Below are positions 26,307 through 35,816 of a DNA stretch of 64,000 bases, piece by piece; within the stretch, counting starts at the first letter, position 1; each line of letters starts with the position of its first letter. The position numbers and the translations under genes are program-made. A model generated the notes under the pieces. It did not search any database, was not told where the DNA came from, and worked only from the letters and a program-made list of their open reading frames with translations. This DNA is from Gilvimarinus xylanilyticus (GTDB taxonomy: Bacteria > Pseudomonadota > Gammaproteobacteria > Pseudomonadales > Cellvibrionaceae), in assembly GCF_024195295.1 (NCBI RefSeq), contig NZ_JAMFTH010000001.1:310001-374000 (forward strand), given 5' to 3'.

Positions 26307-27497
26307 ATGCAAACCCCCGGTTTCTTTCGCCGCAATATGCGCTGGTTGCTGCCTATAACCATTATCATAATGGCTATTGTGGTTGTTGTTATTCTGGCGG
26401 GCTTGCGCGAAGGACCACCGATGAAACCACCGGCTGATAATGCTCCGCTGGTCGAGCTTCGCACCCTCACGCCCGGGCCTTTGCAGCTGACGGTGACGTC
26501 GCAGGGGTTGGTGCAGCCCAAGTACACCACTAACTTGGTGGCGCAGGTCAGTGGCGAAATCGTCTCCTTGAACGATACCTTTGTGCGCGGTGGCTTTGTT
26601 AAAAAGGGCGATGTGCTGGCCACCATTGACCCCACCAACTATGAAGTGGCCCTGCAAAATGCCAAAGCTTCGCTGGCCAGTGCCCAGGCGGGGCTGGAGC
26701 AAGAGCAAGCGCAAAGCGAAGTCGCTCGGGTCGAGTGGGAGGATATCAACGACCGGCCGGCCCCGGCGCTGGGGCTGCGCAAGCCGCAACTGGCCCAGGC
26801 CCAGGCCCAGCTTATCGCCTCCGAGGCGGCGTTAAAGCAAGCTCGCAAAGATCTGGAACGCACCCAGATTGTCGCCCCTTATGACGCTTTGGTAGTGGCA
26901 CGGGAGGTCAGTTTAGGCACCTTTGTCAATACCGGAACCAACTTGGGGCAGGTGGTGGATGTCAGCTCTGCCGAAGTGCGTCTGCCGGTGGGCGAATCGG
27001 AATACGCCTATTTGCCCAATGGCGGCATTGGCTCCGAGGTGACGCTGCGCGCGGGCGAACAAACCTGGCCCGCGCAAGTCGTGCGCAGCGAGGGTCTGGT
27101 GGATGACGAGACCCGCATGCGCTACCTGGTAGCGGAATATCGCGATCCCTATCATCGCGAATCCTCTAGCGATCTGCCTGCGTTAAGTTTTGGCACTTTT
27201 GTTGTGGCCCAGTTGCAGGGTGCACAAATACAAAGTGCGGTGACCATTCCCCGCACTCTATACAGTAATGGCACAGTGCCGCTTTTTACCGAGGGTAGCT
27301 TAACCCTGCGCCAGGTAGAGGTACTGCGCCACGAGGGCGGTAACACGGTTATTCAAAGTGGCTTGCAAGCCGGTGATCGGCTGGTGTTGACGCCGCTGGA
27401 GCTTGCGGTAGATGGCATGAAGTTAAAAGAGCGCGACGCTGCCACACAGGATGGCGCCGAAGATGGCGAGCCCGCCGACGTTGAGGGAGCCGATTAA
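26307..27497 (+). CDS. RND efflux periplasmic adaptor (membrane fusion protein)
   Basis: 396 residues from the ATG at 26307, preceded by AGGAGA at 8 bases. One N-terminal membrane helix (about 12-35) anchors it. Then come a lipoyl/barrel-sandwich hybrid (SGEIVSLNDTFVRGGFVKKG), a coiled-coil hairpin (about 120-190, rich in Ala, Gln and Glu), the second lipoyl half (IVAPYDALVVAREVSLGTFV) and beta-barrel and membrane-proximal domains. It links the inner-membrane pump to a TolC-type channel, which is not encoded here. The stop overlaps the pump's ATG by one base. Confidence 0.93.
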   Translation: MQTPGFFRRNMRWLLPITIIIMAIVVVVILAGLREGPPMKPPADNAPLVELRTLTPGPLQLTVTSQGLVQPKYTTNLVAQVSGEIVSLNDTFVRGGFVKKGDVLATIDPTNYEVALQNAKASLASAQAGLEQEQAQSEVARVEWEDINDRPAPALGLRKPQLAQAQAQLIASEAALKQARKDLERTQIVAPYDALVVAREVSLGTFVNTGTNLGQVVDVSSAEVRLPVGESEYAYLPNGGIGSEVTLRAGEQTWPAQVVRSEGLVDDETRMRYLVAEYRDPYHRESSSDLPALSFGTFVVAQLQGAQIQSAVTIPRTLYSNGTVPLFTEGSLTLRQVEVLRHEGGNTVIQSGLQAGDRLVLTPLELAVDGMKLKERDAATQDGAEDGEPADVEGAD

Positions 27498-30400
27498 TGG
27501 AGACCGTGGACGATACCCGCAAAGGCGTTATTGCCTGGTTCGCCCGCAACAGTGTGGCGGCTAACTTGTTGATGATCGTGATTGTGCTGATGGGTGTTTA
27601 CAGTGCGATGACCATTCGCAAGCAGATGTTCCCCCAGTTGGAAATCAACTGGATCAATATCAACATAACCTACCACGGCGCGGCGCCCCAGGATGTGGAA
27701 GAGGCGATTACCGTTAAGCTCGAGGAGGCTCTGGCCTCGGTGCAGGGCATTGAGCGGCTGATTACCCGCTCCAATCGCGGCAGTGCCAGTGCGAGCATTG
27801 AGGTAATGGAAGAGTACGAGCCCCAAGAGGTGCTCGATGAGGTAAAGACCGCCGTTGACTCTATTTCCAGCTTTCCCGAGGGAATGGAAAGTCCCCGAGT
27901 GAGTCGGGCCAAGTTTCGCCAAGAGGTCATGTATGTGTCTCTGTATGGCGATGTCGATAACTTTACCCTTAAGCGTATGGGCGAAGAAGTGTACAACGAG
28001 CTGCGCTCGCTGCCCGACGTCAGTATTGTGGACTATTACAGTGGTGCCAACTATGAGATTGGCATCGAGGTAAGCCGCGATAAACTGTATGAATACGGTT
28101 TTACTTTTAACGAAATTGCCAATGCGGTGCGTAACTGGTCTACCAATCAGTCAGCCGGACAAATTCGCACCGATGATGGTTTTATTTCGGTTCGGGTGGA
28201 AAACCAAGCCTATGTGGGCGCTGAATTCGAGCGTTTACCCCTGCGCACTTTAGAAGATGGCACCACCATTTATCTGGGGGATGTGGCCACTGTTAACGAC
28301 GGCTTTGAAGAGGGGATTAACTACACCAAACTAAACGGCCACAATGCGGTTACCTTTTTTATCGGCGCCACTAAAGACCAGAGTATTACCGACGTATCGC
28401 AAACGGTAAAAGAGTTTATTGCCGAGCGCAATGAAACCTTGCCCACGGGTATTACCCTGGACCCCTGGGTGGATTTAACCTATTACCTGAACGGCCGTTT
28501 GAACATGATGCTTAGCAATATGTTCTGGGGCGGGCTCTTGGTGTTTGGCATCCTCGCATTGTTCTTGCGTATGAAGCTGGCCATGTGGGTGATGCTGGGT
28601 CTGCCGGTTAGCTTTTTGGGTGCCATGGCGCTGCTGCCGCACAGCTGGATTGACGTGACCATTAATGTGGCCAGTCTCTTCGCCTTTATTATGGTGCTGG
28701 GGGTGGTCGTCGACGATGCGATTGTGATTGGCGAAAGCGTCCATGCCGAGGTGGAAGACCGAGGGCAGAGTATAGACAATGTCATTCGCGGTGCGCAAAA
28801 GGTTGCTACCCCGGCCACCTTTGGTGTGCTTACCACCTGCGCCGCTTTTGTGCCTATGATTCTAGAAACGGGACCGGATTCGGCCTTCCCCCACGCCATT
28901 GGGTATGTGGTGGTGTTGTGTCTGCTGTTCTCGTTAGTGGAATCCAAGCTGATTCTGCCCGCCCATTTGGCTAATATGAAGCCGGCCAAACCCAATCCCA
29001 GAAATATTGTTTACCGGGTCCAGACCGCTATTTCCAATACCTTGCAGGGTTTTATCGAGCGGCAATATACCCCCGCGTTAAAGTGGGCCTTGCACTACCG
29101 CTATGTGGTGATGGCGCTGTTTACGGCGGTGATATTGATCACTGTGGGTATGTTCGCAGCGGGGCTGTTGAAATTTGTGGGTATGCCCAAGGTGCCCCAC
29201 GATTTTGCCATTGTCAAAATTGAAATGAATGCCAGTACCCCGGAACAGGCCACCATGGATACTCTATTGGCGGTTGAGGAAATGATTAACGAAGTCGAGG
29301 CCGATATACAGGAGGAGTTTGGCAAGCCGCTGGTGGATAAACTGTTCGTGTCTATGCAGTCGCGCACCACCGCCGAAATTCAAGCCAAGCTAGTCGACCC
29401 CGAGTTCCGGCCCATTGATACTTTTGGCTTGTCGGCGCGCTGGCGCGAAAAAATGCCCGAGTTTACCGGCCTTAAAAGCCTGACCATTATCGATCAGGTG
29501 ATGGGTGGCGGCACCAACGACGGCGATGTCAGCTTCCGGGTTGTGGGGAATAACTTACCCCAGCTGCGTGCGGCGGCGGCGGATATTCGGGCAGGGCTGG
29601 ATAAAATTGATGGCGTGTTTGAAATCCAGGACAGCGAACAGCGCGGGGTGCGCGAAGCGCGATTTACCCTTAAACCGGTAGCCTACAGTCTGGGATTGAC
29701 CACCGCCGATGTGGCCAATCAGGCCGCGTTTAGCTTGTACGGTATTGAGGCGCAGCGGATTGTGCGCGACAGCGAAGAAATACGCGTGATGGTGCGCTAT
29801 CCCGAGGGGGAGCGCAATGTGCTGGGGGCCGTGAACCAAGTGCTGATTCAAACCCCCGCCGGTGCCCGGGTGCCCCTGCAGGAAGTAGCCGATATCGAGC
29901 TGGTGGATGGTATTAACCAGATCTATCGCGAAGACGGTAAGCGCACCATTACGGTTTGGGCGAATCTGGATTTTGCCAAGGTTCAGCCCTTGAAGGTGGC
30001 TGAAATTTTACAGGACGGTGTATTCAAGGAGATTGAGCGCGATTACCGTGATGTCGAGATTGAAGAGTCCGGCAGCTTGCAGGACGAGCGCGAAACCTTT
30101 AACAGCTTCTTTATCAATATCGGTATGATTTTGCTGATGATATTTGTGTTGTTGGCGTTGCCGCTTCGCTCATACAGCCAGCCGCTGATGATTATGTCGG
30201 TGATTCCTTTCGGCATTGTAGGCGCCATTTGGGGCCACATGATTATGGGATACGATTTTAGCAGCTTGTCTCTGTTTGGCATTTTCGCCGCTATCGGCGT
30301 GGTGGTAAACGATTCGCTGGTCATGGTGGATTACGTTAACGGAGCCCGCGAGCGCGGAGAAACACTGCATAACGCCGTGCTGCAGGGTGGGCGGCGCCGT

Positions 30401-30649
30401 TTTCGCGCCGTTATACTGACCTCGCTCACAACCTTTATCGGGTTGTTGCCGATCATGTTTGAGTCGTCACTGCAGGCGAAAATTGTGATTCCTATGGCGA
30501 TATCTCTCGCCTACGGTGTTTTGTTCGCCACCTTTGTCACCTTGGTGTTGGTGCCCGTGCTTTACTTGGTGATGAACGATATGGGGAGGCTCAGGCGCAA
30601 AACAGTGGCCTGGTTTGTGCCCTACCGTAAAAAGTCCCAGCATTATTAA
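27497..30649 (+). CDS. RND-family efflux pump permease
   Basis: 1050 residues with the AcrB-type layout. Helix 1 is at about 15-35, a large periplasmic loop carries MFPQLEINWININITYHGA, and a helix 2-6 bundle has VLGVVVDDAIVIGESVHAEVE, where the Asp pair of helix 4 relays protons. A second periplasmic loop and a second six-helix bundle follow, with GVVVNDSLVMVDYVNGARERG. It uses the proton gradient to expel substrates. A missing TolC partner and regulator suggest it relies on genes elsewhere. The substrate cannot be read from sequence. The next gene follows after 11 bases. Confidence 0.95.
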   Translation: METVDDTRKGVIAWFARNSVAANLLMIVIVLMGVYSAMTIRKQMFPQLEINWININITYHGAAPQDVEEAITVKLEEALASVQGIERLITRSNRGSASASIEVMEEYEPQEVLDEVKTAVDSISSFPEGMESPRVSRAKFRQEVMYVSLYGDVDNFTLKRMGEEVYNELRSLPDVSIVDYYSGANYEIGIEVSRDKLYEYGFTFNEIANAVRNWSTNQSAGQIRTDDGFISVRVENQAYVGAEFERLPLRTLEDGTTIYLGDVATVNDGFEEGINYTKLNGHNAVTFFIGATKDQSITDVSQTVKEFIAERNETLPTGITLDPWVDLTYYLNGRLNMMLSNMFWGGLLVFGILALFLRMKLAMWVMLGLPVSFLGAMALLPHSWIDVTINVASLFAFIMVLGVVVDDAIVIGESVHAEVEDRGQSIDNVIRGAQKVATPATFGVLTTCAAFVPMILETGPDSAFPHAIGYVVVLCLLFSLVESKLILPAHLANMKPAKPNPRNIVYRVQTAISNTLQGFIERQYTPALKWALHYRYVVMALFTAVILITVGMFAAGLLKFVGMPKVPHDFAIVKIEMNASTPEQATMDTLLAVEEMINEVEADIQEEFGKPLVDKLFVSMQSRTTAEIQAKLVDPEFRPIDTFGLSARWREKMPEFTGLKSLTIIDQVMGGGTNDGDVSFRVVGNNLPQLRAAAADIRAGLDKIDGVFEIQDSEQRGVREARFTLKPVAYSLGLTTADVANQAAFSLYGIEAQRIVRDSEEIRVMVRYPEGERNVLGAVNQVLIQTPAGARVPLQEVADIELVDGINQIYREDGKRTITVWANLDFAKVQPLKVAEILQDGVFKEIERDYRDVEIEESGSLQDERETFNSFFINIGMILLMIFVLLALPLRSYSQPLMIMSVIPFGIVGAIWGHMIMGYDFSSLSLFGIFAAIGVVVNDSLVMVDYVNGARERGETLHNAVLQGGRRRFRAVILTSLTTFIGLLPIMFESSLQAKIVIPMAISLAYGVLFATFVTLVLVPVLYLVMNDMGRLRRKTVAWFVPYRKKSQHY

Positions 30650-30660
30650 AGGAGTGAATC

Positions 30661-31191
30661 ATGAAGCTTTTATTGATCAGCGGTAGCTTGCGTGAGGAGT
30701 CGTTAAACACCGCTTTGCTTAACGCGGTAGTCCAATCGCTGGGCGACAAGGCCACTTGCCAGTGGGCACGCATAGGCGATGTGCCGCTTTACAACCAGGA
30801 TAATGATGGAGATAGCAAGCCCGCTGCCGTCGATCGCTTAAAAGCGCAAATAAAAGACGCTGACGCCTTGGTTATTGCCACGCCGGAATACAATTATGGG
30901 ATACCCGGGGTGTTGAAAAATGCCTTGGACTGGGTTTCCCGCCCGGCGTACAAGTCGGTGCTGGCGCACAAGAAAACGCTGTTGCTCAGCGCTTCAATGA
31001 GCCCCATGGGCGGCGTGCGTGCCCAGGGACAGCTTAAGCAGGTTCTTGCTGGAACTCTAACGCCGTTTTTTCCGGCGCCCGAGTTCGCGGTGGGTGGCGC
31101 GCAAAATAAATTCAAGGATGGCGATCTTACCGATGACGACACGCGCGAAAAGTTACAGCGCTTGCTGAATGATTTTCTCGCCTGGGTATGA
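30661..31191 (+). CDS. NAD(P)H-dependent FMN reductase
   Basis: 176 residues, flavodoxin-like fold. GSLREESLNTALL is the FMN phosphate loop, and ATPEYNYGIPGVLKNALDWVS is the hallmark of the chromate/azo-reductase type FMN_red family (shown as ATPEYNYGIPG and LKNALDW). It likely reduces quinones, chromate or nitro-compounds using NAD(P)H. It lies 11 bases after the RND pump with a good Shine-Dalgarno (AAAGGAG), so it may be co-transcribed; a link to redox-active drug tolerance is inference. Confidence 0.9.
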   Translation: MKLLLISGSLREESLNTALLNAVVQSLGDKATCQWARIGDVPLYNQDNDGDSKPAAVDRLKAQIKDADALVIATPEYNYGIPGVLKNALDWVSRPAYKSVLAHKKTLLLSASMSPMGGVRAQGQLKQVLAGTLTPFFPAPEFAVGGAQNKFKDGDLTDDDTREKLQRLLNDFLAWV

Positions 31192-31206
31192 TGCGCCTTT
31201 AAACGT

Positions 31207-32115
31207 TTAACTCCGCTCGGCCAGAGCGCGAATCGCCATGGCCGCGGCGGAGGTTCTGTTTTCTACCCCCAACTTTTTAAAGATTTGCTCCAGGTGTTTA
31301 TTCACCGTGCGCGGGCTCATCTCTAATATCTGGGCAATTTCCCGGTTGGTTTTGCCATTGGCTATCCACAGCAATACATCGGCTTCTCGCTGCGTCACGG
31401 TAAACTGCTGGCGCAGTAAATCGGTGTGGTTTTCGGCGCTGGGGGCATCGGTTAGGCGCAGCAAGTACTCTTTATTGTCCACAAAGGTGAGAAATTCCAC
31501 CGCCAAGGTATCGCTGCTACTGACTTTTAATTTATGGCCGCTCTGGGGTTGGTGTGATAGCCACTGTTTTAGTTGTTCGGCAAGTGAGTTTTCGGCGCTG
31601 TCGTCCATAAACGGAGCAAGCAGTTGATGCACCCTAGGCGTTGCCCACAGAATTTCTCCGCTGGGGCTACAGGCAAACAGGTTCTGCCCAGCAGCATCCA
31701 GCGCCTGGCGTGCACTTTGGGTCATACGGGCATTGGTTAAATGTACTTGCATTCGCGCGATTAGCTCGGCGGCGTTGATCGGTTTGGTAATGTAATCAAC
31801 CCCGCCGGACTTTAAACCCATGACCACGTGTTCGGTGTCGGTTAGACCCGTCATAAACACTATGGGCACATCGATCAGCTTGGGGTTTTCCTTTAGGGTC
31901 CGACAGGTTTCAAAGCCATCCATATTGGGCATGATGGCGTCCATAAGGATAATGTCCGGGGTAATATTTTGGGTAATGGTAATCGCTTGGGAGCCTTCCA
32001 GGGCAATCAATACCGTCATATCTGATTCCTCCAGCACATCGCTAATCATGCGAATGCTGTCTACCGAATCATCAACGACGAGTACGACATCTTGTTGGTT
32101 TTTAGGCGCTTTCAT
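31207..32115 (-). CDS. LuxR-type response regulator of the permease-kinase
   Basis: 302 residues. Receiver domain with the acidic pair in VLVVDDS, phospho-acceptor D59 in PDIILMDAIMP, and Lys in YITKPIN. A PAS-like middle part (about 140-225) follows, then a C-terminal LuxR helix-turn-helix with LTQREADVLLWIANGKTNREIA (shown as TQREADVLLWIANGKT) and SPRTVNKHLEQIFKKLGVENR. It overlaps the upstream kinase gene by 14 bases, so the two form a phosphorelay pair. The divergent urt-ami operon is the obvious target (inference). Confidence 0.9.
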   Translation of the reverse strand: MKAPKNQQDVVLVVDDSVDSIRMISDVLEESDMTVLIALEGSQAITITQNITPDIILMDAIMPNMDGFETCRTLKENPKLIDVPIVFMTGLTDTEHVVMGLKSGGVDYITKPINAAELIARMQVHLTNARMTQSARQALDAAGQNLFACSPSGEILWATPRVHQLLAPFMDDSAENSLAEQLKQWLSHQPQSGHKLKVSSSDTLAVEFLTFVDNKEYLLRLTDAPSAENHTDLLRQQFTVTQREADVLLWIANGKTNREIAQILEMSPRTVNKHLEQIFKKLGVENRTSAAAMAIRALAERS

Positions 32116-35100
32116 TAGAGGGTTCCTGAAGCAGGGTAATCAGTAAGTCGAACTGGAAATTATCCACGTGGTGAATGGCTTGTTGATAAAACGCGCGGTT
32201 ACAACGCTGCTCGCTCATCAACTGGTTGAGCAGTTTCTTAATGCCGCGTTTATGACCAATTGCCGCAAGCGCGGTAAGTTCCTGACATGCCGCGTCATCG
32301 GGTAGAGATATTTTGTCGGATGCATCCGTCTCGTTTTGAATGTGGGTGGTCGGTTCGTAGCACCAGCTTAATTGCAATAAGTTACCGATTTTTTCCAATA
32401 GGGTGGACAGTTTGACCGGTTTGACCACATACGCATCGTGATGGGGTGGGTCGGCCAAATCCGGGTGGCTTTCGCGGGCGTCGGCCGAGACCATTACAAT
32501 CGGACAGGCGATATTCGCTTGTCTAAGGCGTGCGGCGAGCTCCCAGCCGCCGAGCCCCGGCATAGAAATGTCCAGCATAATTAAATCGGGCTGTAGATCA
32601 CAGGCGTTTGCCACAGCCTTTAATGAATTGTCTAAGGTGTGTACCGCAAAGCCCAAGGGGCTAAGAGCCGCGGTAATTAAGTCCCGGTGGCTCGTCTCGT
32701 CGTCCACAACAAGTAGCGAGCGGCGAGGCCCCTGGTAACCTTGAATGTGCCGAGTGGATTGGGGCGGATAGTGCGCGGGTGATGTGCTTGACAACATGAG
32801 TGCCAGCTTAAATTCACTGCCTTGACCAAGCTGACTTTTAAGACTTAAGTCGCCGCCCATAATGTCGGTTAAAAGCCGCGTAATGGTGAGCCCAAGCCCC
32901 GTACCCGAGGCGGTACTGCCGGGGCGTTTCACCCGCTCGAAAGGTTGGAAAATTCGCTCGATATTTTCGTTGGCAATGCCTTCGCCGGTGTCAGATATCG
33001 TGAACTCTGCCACCTGTGAGCGGTAGCGCACCTTAAAGATCACGCGACCGCGTTCGGTGTACTTGATGGCGTTGGACAGCAAGTTTATCAGTACCTGGCG
33101 CAGGCGCTTTTCGTCGGTTTTAACAAATTCGGGCAGGCCGGTAAGTTGAATAAACTCGAATGTCAGCCCCTTGCTTTCGGCCTGGGGGCGAAACATATTC
33201 ACCAATTGTTCGACAAGTTCGGGCAGGCGAACTTGTTCGGTATGTAGGTCCAGGCGGCCCGCCTCGATTTTAGAAATATCCAGTAAACCTTCAATTAAAT
33301 CCCCCAGATGTTCACCGCTGCGACGAATAACGCCAATAGCATCGCGCCGCGCGGGCGGAATGTCAGCGGCCTTTTCCAGCAGTTGGGCGTAACCCAGCAC
33401 GGCGTTTAGTGGTGATCGCAGTTCGTGACTAATGCCTGTTAAATAGCGGCTTTTGGCCTGGTTGGCGGCCTCGGCCACTTCCTTGGCGCGCTGCAACTCG
33501 CGGTCGGTTTGTTCGTGAGCGAGAATTTCTTCGGTCAAAAGCCGCGTTTGGCGCTGGGACTCCTCCTGTGCAACCACTCGGCTTTCGTGGGCCAAGACAA
33601 ACAGCCAACTGACAATACCGGTAATAATGACGAGTAGAAAAAAGACTTTCCAAAGTGTCGCGGCGGTGTGGGGCGTGGGCTCTTGAAAATAGATAAGCGA
33701 AAGTAGCAGAGCCGAGAAGCCGTTGATGACAGCTTGCAAACCCAAAAAGTGACCCAGGCGGGAGTTAATATTGGGCACCAACCAGGCGGGTAAAAACCCT
33801 TGTGCCAGTTGCCGCAATTGCTCCCCATAGCCCGCCCCCGGTTTGCAATAATCGCCGCAGCGGGCGTCCAGCGAGCAGCACAGGGAGCAAATATTACCCG
33901 CGTAAGCGGGGCAGTAGGTCATGTCCTCGTGCTCAAAACGGTGCTCGCAAATACAGCACTCTACCGGTTGCCCATCGGCGCGTTCGTATTCGATATCGCT
34001 GGCAATAATCTCGCGTGCTAAATAAAAACGGCCGCCGGTGAGCCAGGCAATAAGCGGGGCGGTAAGCAGTGCAGCAGCCAGGGTAATAAAATGGGCCAGC
34101 GCCTGAGCGGTGGGGCCGAGAGCAGCGGAGTAACACACCATGCCGGTAATGGCGGCGATAATCATTGCTCCGCATCCGACCGGGTTAATATCGTATAGGT
34201 GGGAGCGTTTGAATTCGATGTGCTTGGGGGAAAGCCCCAATGGTTTATTGATGACTAAATCGGCGACCAAGCAGCCAACCCAGGCGATGGCGACGACGGC
34301 GTAAAAGCCCAGAGTTTGCTCCAGTGCCTGATATACCCCAAGTTCCATTAACAAAAGGGCGATGCCGACGTTAAACACCAGCCATACCACGCGCCCCGGG
34401 TGCGAATGGGTGAGACGCGAGAAAAAGTTAGACCAGGCAATGGAGCCCGCGTAGGCATTAGTGACGTTAATTTTTAGCTGACACAAAACCACAAAAATAC
34501 CGGCAATGGCCAGGGCGACCTCGGGTGTTTGGGTAATGTAGCTAAAGGCCACCATATACATCCGGGTGGGGTCGGCGGCGTTGTCCGGGGTCATGCCGTG
34601 TTTAAGTGCTAGCACCGCAAGAAATGAACCCGCCAGCATTTTGATAACACCCAGCACAATCCAACCTGGGCCCGCCGCCATGGCGCACACCCACCAGCGC
34701 TTTTTTGTGGCTGCTGTGGGTTCGGGCATAAAGCGTAAGAAATCCACCTGTTCACCAATTTGCGCAATCAGCGCAAACATGACCGCCGCAGCGGCACCGA
34801 ACAAGAGAATGTCGAAGTGACCATCACTCTGCAATGGACTGGTAAAGGCAGTCCAATCGCTGACTGCGCTGGCGTCGGCATAGATAATAAATACAAAAGG
34901 GGTAAGCTGTAGTACCAGCCACAAAGGTTGGCTCCAGACCTGAAAGCGGCTGATGAAAGTGATGCCGTAGATCACCAGAGGAATCACCAAAACGGCACTG
35001 ATTAGGTAACCCAGCGCCAGCGGAACATTGAACAGAAGTTCAAGTGCCATGGCCATAATGGCCGCTTCCAGAGCAAAAAAGATAAAGGTAAACGACGCGT

Positions 35101-35464
35101 AGATAAGCGACGTGATGGTTGAGCCAATATAGCCAAAACCCGCGCCGCGGGTCAGCAAGTCGATATCTACTCCGTAGCGGGCCGCGTAGTAGCTGATGGG
35201 AATACCGGTAAGAAAAATCACCAGCCCCACCGCGAAAATAGCGGCTAGGGCATGGATAAACCCATAGTGCAGGGTGACGGTCGCGCCTATGGCCTCAAGG
35301 GCGAGAAAAGAAATTGCCCCCAGCGCTGTGACCGCAACCCGGCTGGCGCTCCAGCGGCGTGCACTCTTGGCGGTAAAACGCAGCGCATAATCTTCCAGAG
35401 TCTGGTTGGCAACCCATTGGTTGTAGTTGCGTCGCACGCGAAAAATATGTTGCTTGGCGGTCAT
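32102..35464 (-). CDS. Hybrid histidine kinase with an NCS1 permease as sensor half
   Basis: 1120 residues. Residues 1-475 are a full NCS1-type permease (cytosine/purine/allantoin transporter fold, about 12 helices; LTRGAGFGYIGS near 104-115). A cysteine cluster follows (C503, C504, C506, C518, C526, C529, C530, C536, C540) that looks like a metal or Fe-S site. Then come two more helices, a coiled coil, HisKA with H680 (GISHELRSPLNAVLGYAQ), HATPase (LINLLSNAIKYTERG, ISDTGEGI, GTGLGLTI), a receiver with D965 and an Hpt-like or linker tail. It probably reads amide or urea uptake and signals to the LuxR regulator. It is divergent from urtA across 352 bases. Confidence 0.92.
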   Translation of the reverse strand: MTAKQHIFRVRRNYNQWVANQTLEDYALRFTAKSARRWSASRVAVTALGAISFLALEAIGATVTLHYGFIHALAAIFAVGLVIFLTGIPISYYAARYGVDIDLLTRGAGFGYIGSTITSLIYASFTFIFFALEAAIMAMALELLFNVPLALGYLISAVLVIPLVIYGITFISRFQVWSQPLWLVLQLTPFVFIIYADASAVSDWTAFTSPLQSDGHFDILLFGAAAAVMFALIAQIGEQVDFLRFMPEPTAATKKRWWVCAMAAGPGWIVLGVIKMLAGSFLAVLALKHGMTPDNAADPTRMYMVAFSYITQTPEVALAIAGIFVVLCQLKINVTNAYAGSIAWSNFFSRLTHSHPGRVVWLVFNVGIALLLMELGVYQALEQTLGFYAVVAIAWVGCLVADLVINKPLGLSPKHIEFKRSHLYDINPVGCGAMIIAAITGMVCYSAALGPTAQALAHFITLAAALLTAPLIAWLTGGRFYLAREIIASDIEYERADGQPVECCICEHRFEHEDMTYCPAYAGNICSLCCSLDARCGDYCKPGAGYGEQLRQLAQGFLPAWLVPNINSRLGHFLGLQAVINGFSALLLSLIYFQEPTPHTAATLWKVFFLLVIITGIVSWLFVLAHESRVVAQEESQRQTRLLTEEILAHEQTDRELQRAKEVAEAANQAKSRYLTGISHELRSPLNAVLGYAQLLEKAADIPPARRDAIGVIRRSGEHLGDLIEGLLDISKIEAGRLDLHTEQVRLPELVEQLVNMFRPQAESKGLTFEFIQLTGLPEFVKTDEKRLRQVLINLLSNAIKYTERGRVIFKVRYRSQVAEFTISDTGEGIANENIERIFQPFERVKRPGSTASGTGLGLTITRLLTDIMGGDLSLKSQLGQGSEFKLALMLSSTSPAHYPPQSTRHIQGYQGPRRSLLVVDDETSHRDLITAALSPLGFAVHTLDNSLKAVANACDLQPDLIMLDISMPGLGGWELAARLRQANIACPIVMVSADARESHPDLADPPHHDAYVVKPVKLSTLLEKIGNLLQLSWCYEPTTHIQNETDASDKISLPDDAACQELTALAAIGHKRGIKKLLNQLMSEQRCNRAFYQQAIHHVDNFQFDLLITLLQEPSNESA

Positions 35465-35816
35465 TCGTTGCTCGTTCGGCGTTTGGTCGTGGGAAGGGCA
35501 AAAGCCCGTTTTGTTCGTGCATGGTGCATTGCACAGAGTAAGAGTCTTATTTGGTGCGTGGCGCGTAACGAATCGAACTCATATGCCAAACACCACACCC
35601 TCTAGCGACTATCCGTGTGGCAACAGAGCTTTGTGTTTACAAAAGCTGTACCACTTTCGACGCGCGCAAACCTTACGCGTAACTCGACGGAGGGCGTATG
35701 GGGTAAATGACGTAGTCTCATGGTGCGATTGGCGAATAGGCCACAAGAGAGACTTTCCCGAGAATAGGTGGCGAGACACAGGTTGTCTGAAACTGCTAAT
35801 CACACGAGGAAAGATC
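35465..35816. other. Divergent promoter region between kinase and urtA
   Basis: 352 bases. It contains the inverted repeat GTGCA-N8-TGCAC (35517-35534), a possible regulator site. I looked for a sigma54 -24/-12 pair (GG-N10-GC) in the candidate spots and did not find a convincing one. The open frame upstream of urtA through this region is rich in Arg and Cys and is not a gene. Confidence 0.5.

Noticed and set aside
35517-35534. NtrC-type site upstream of urtA
   Set aside because: The half-sites are in the opposite orientation to the NtrC consensus and no sigma54 promoter could be matched; kept only as an unspecified inverted repeat.
35427-35816. Long N-terminal extension of urtA
   Set aside because: It crosses the divergent promoter region, is rich in Arg and Cys, and a signal peptide with a good Shine-Dalgarno starts at 35817.
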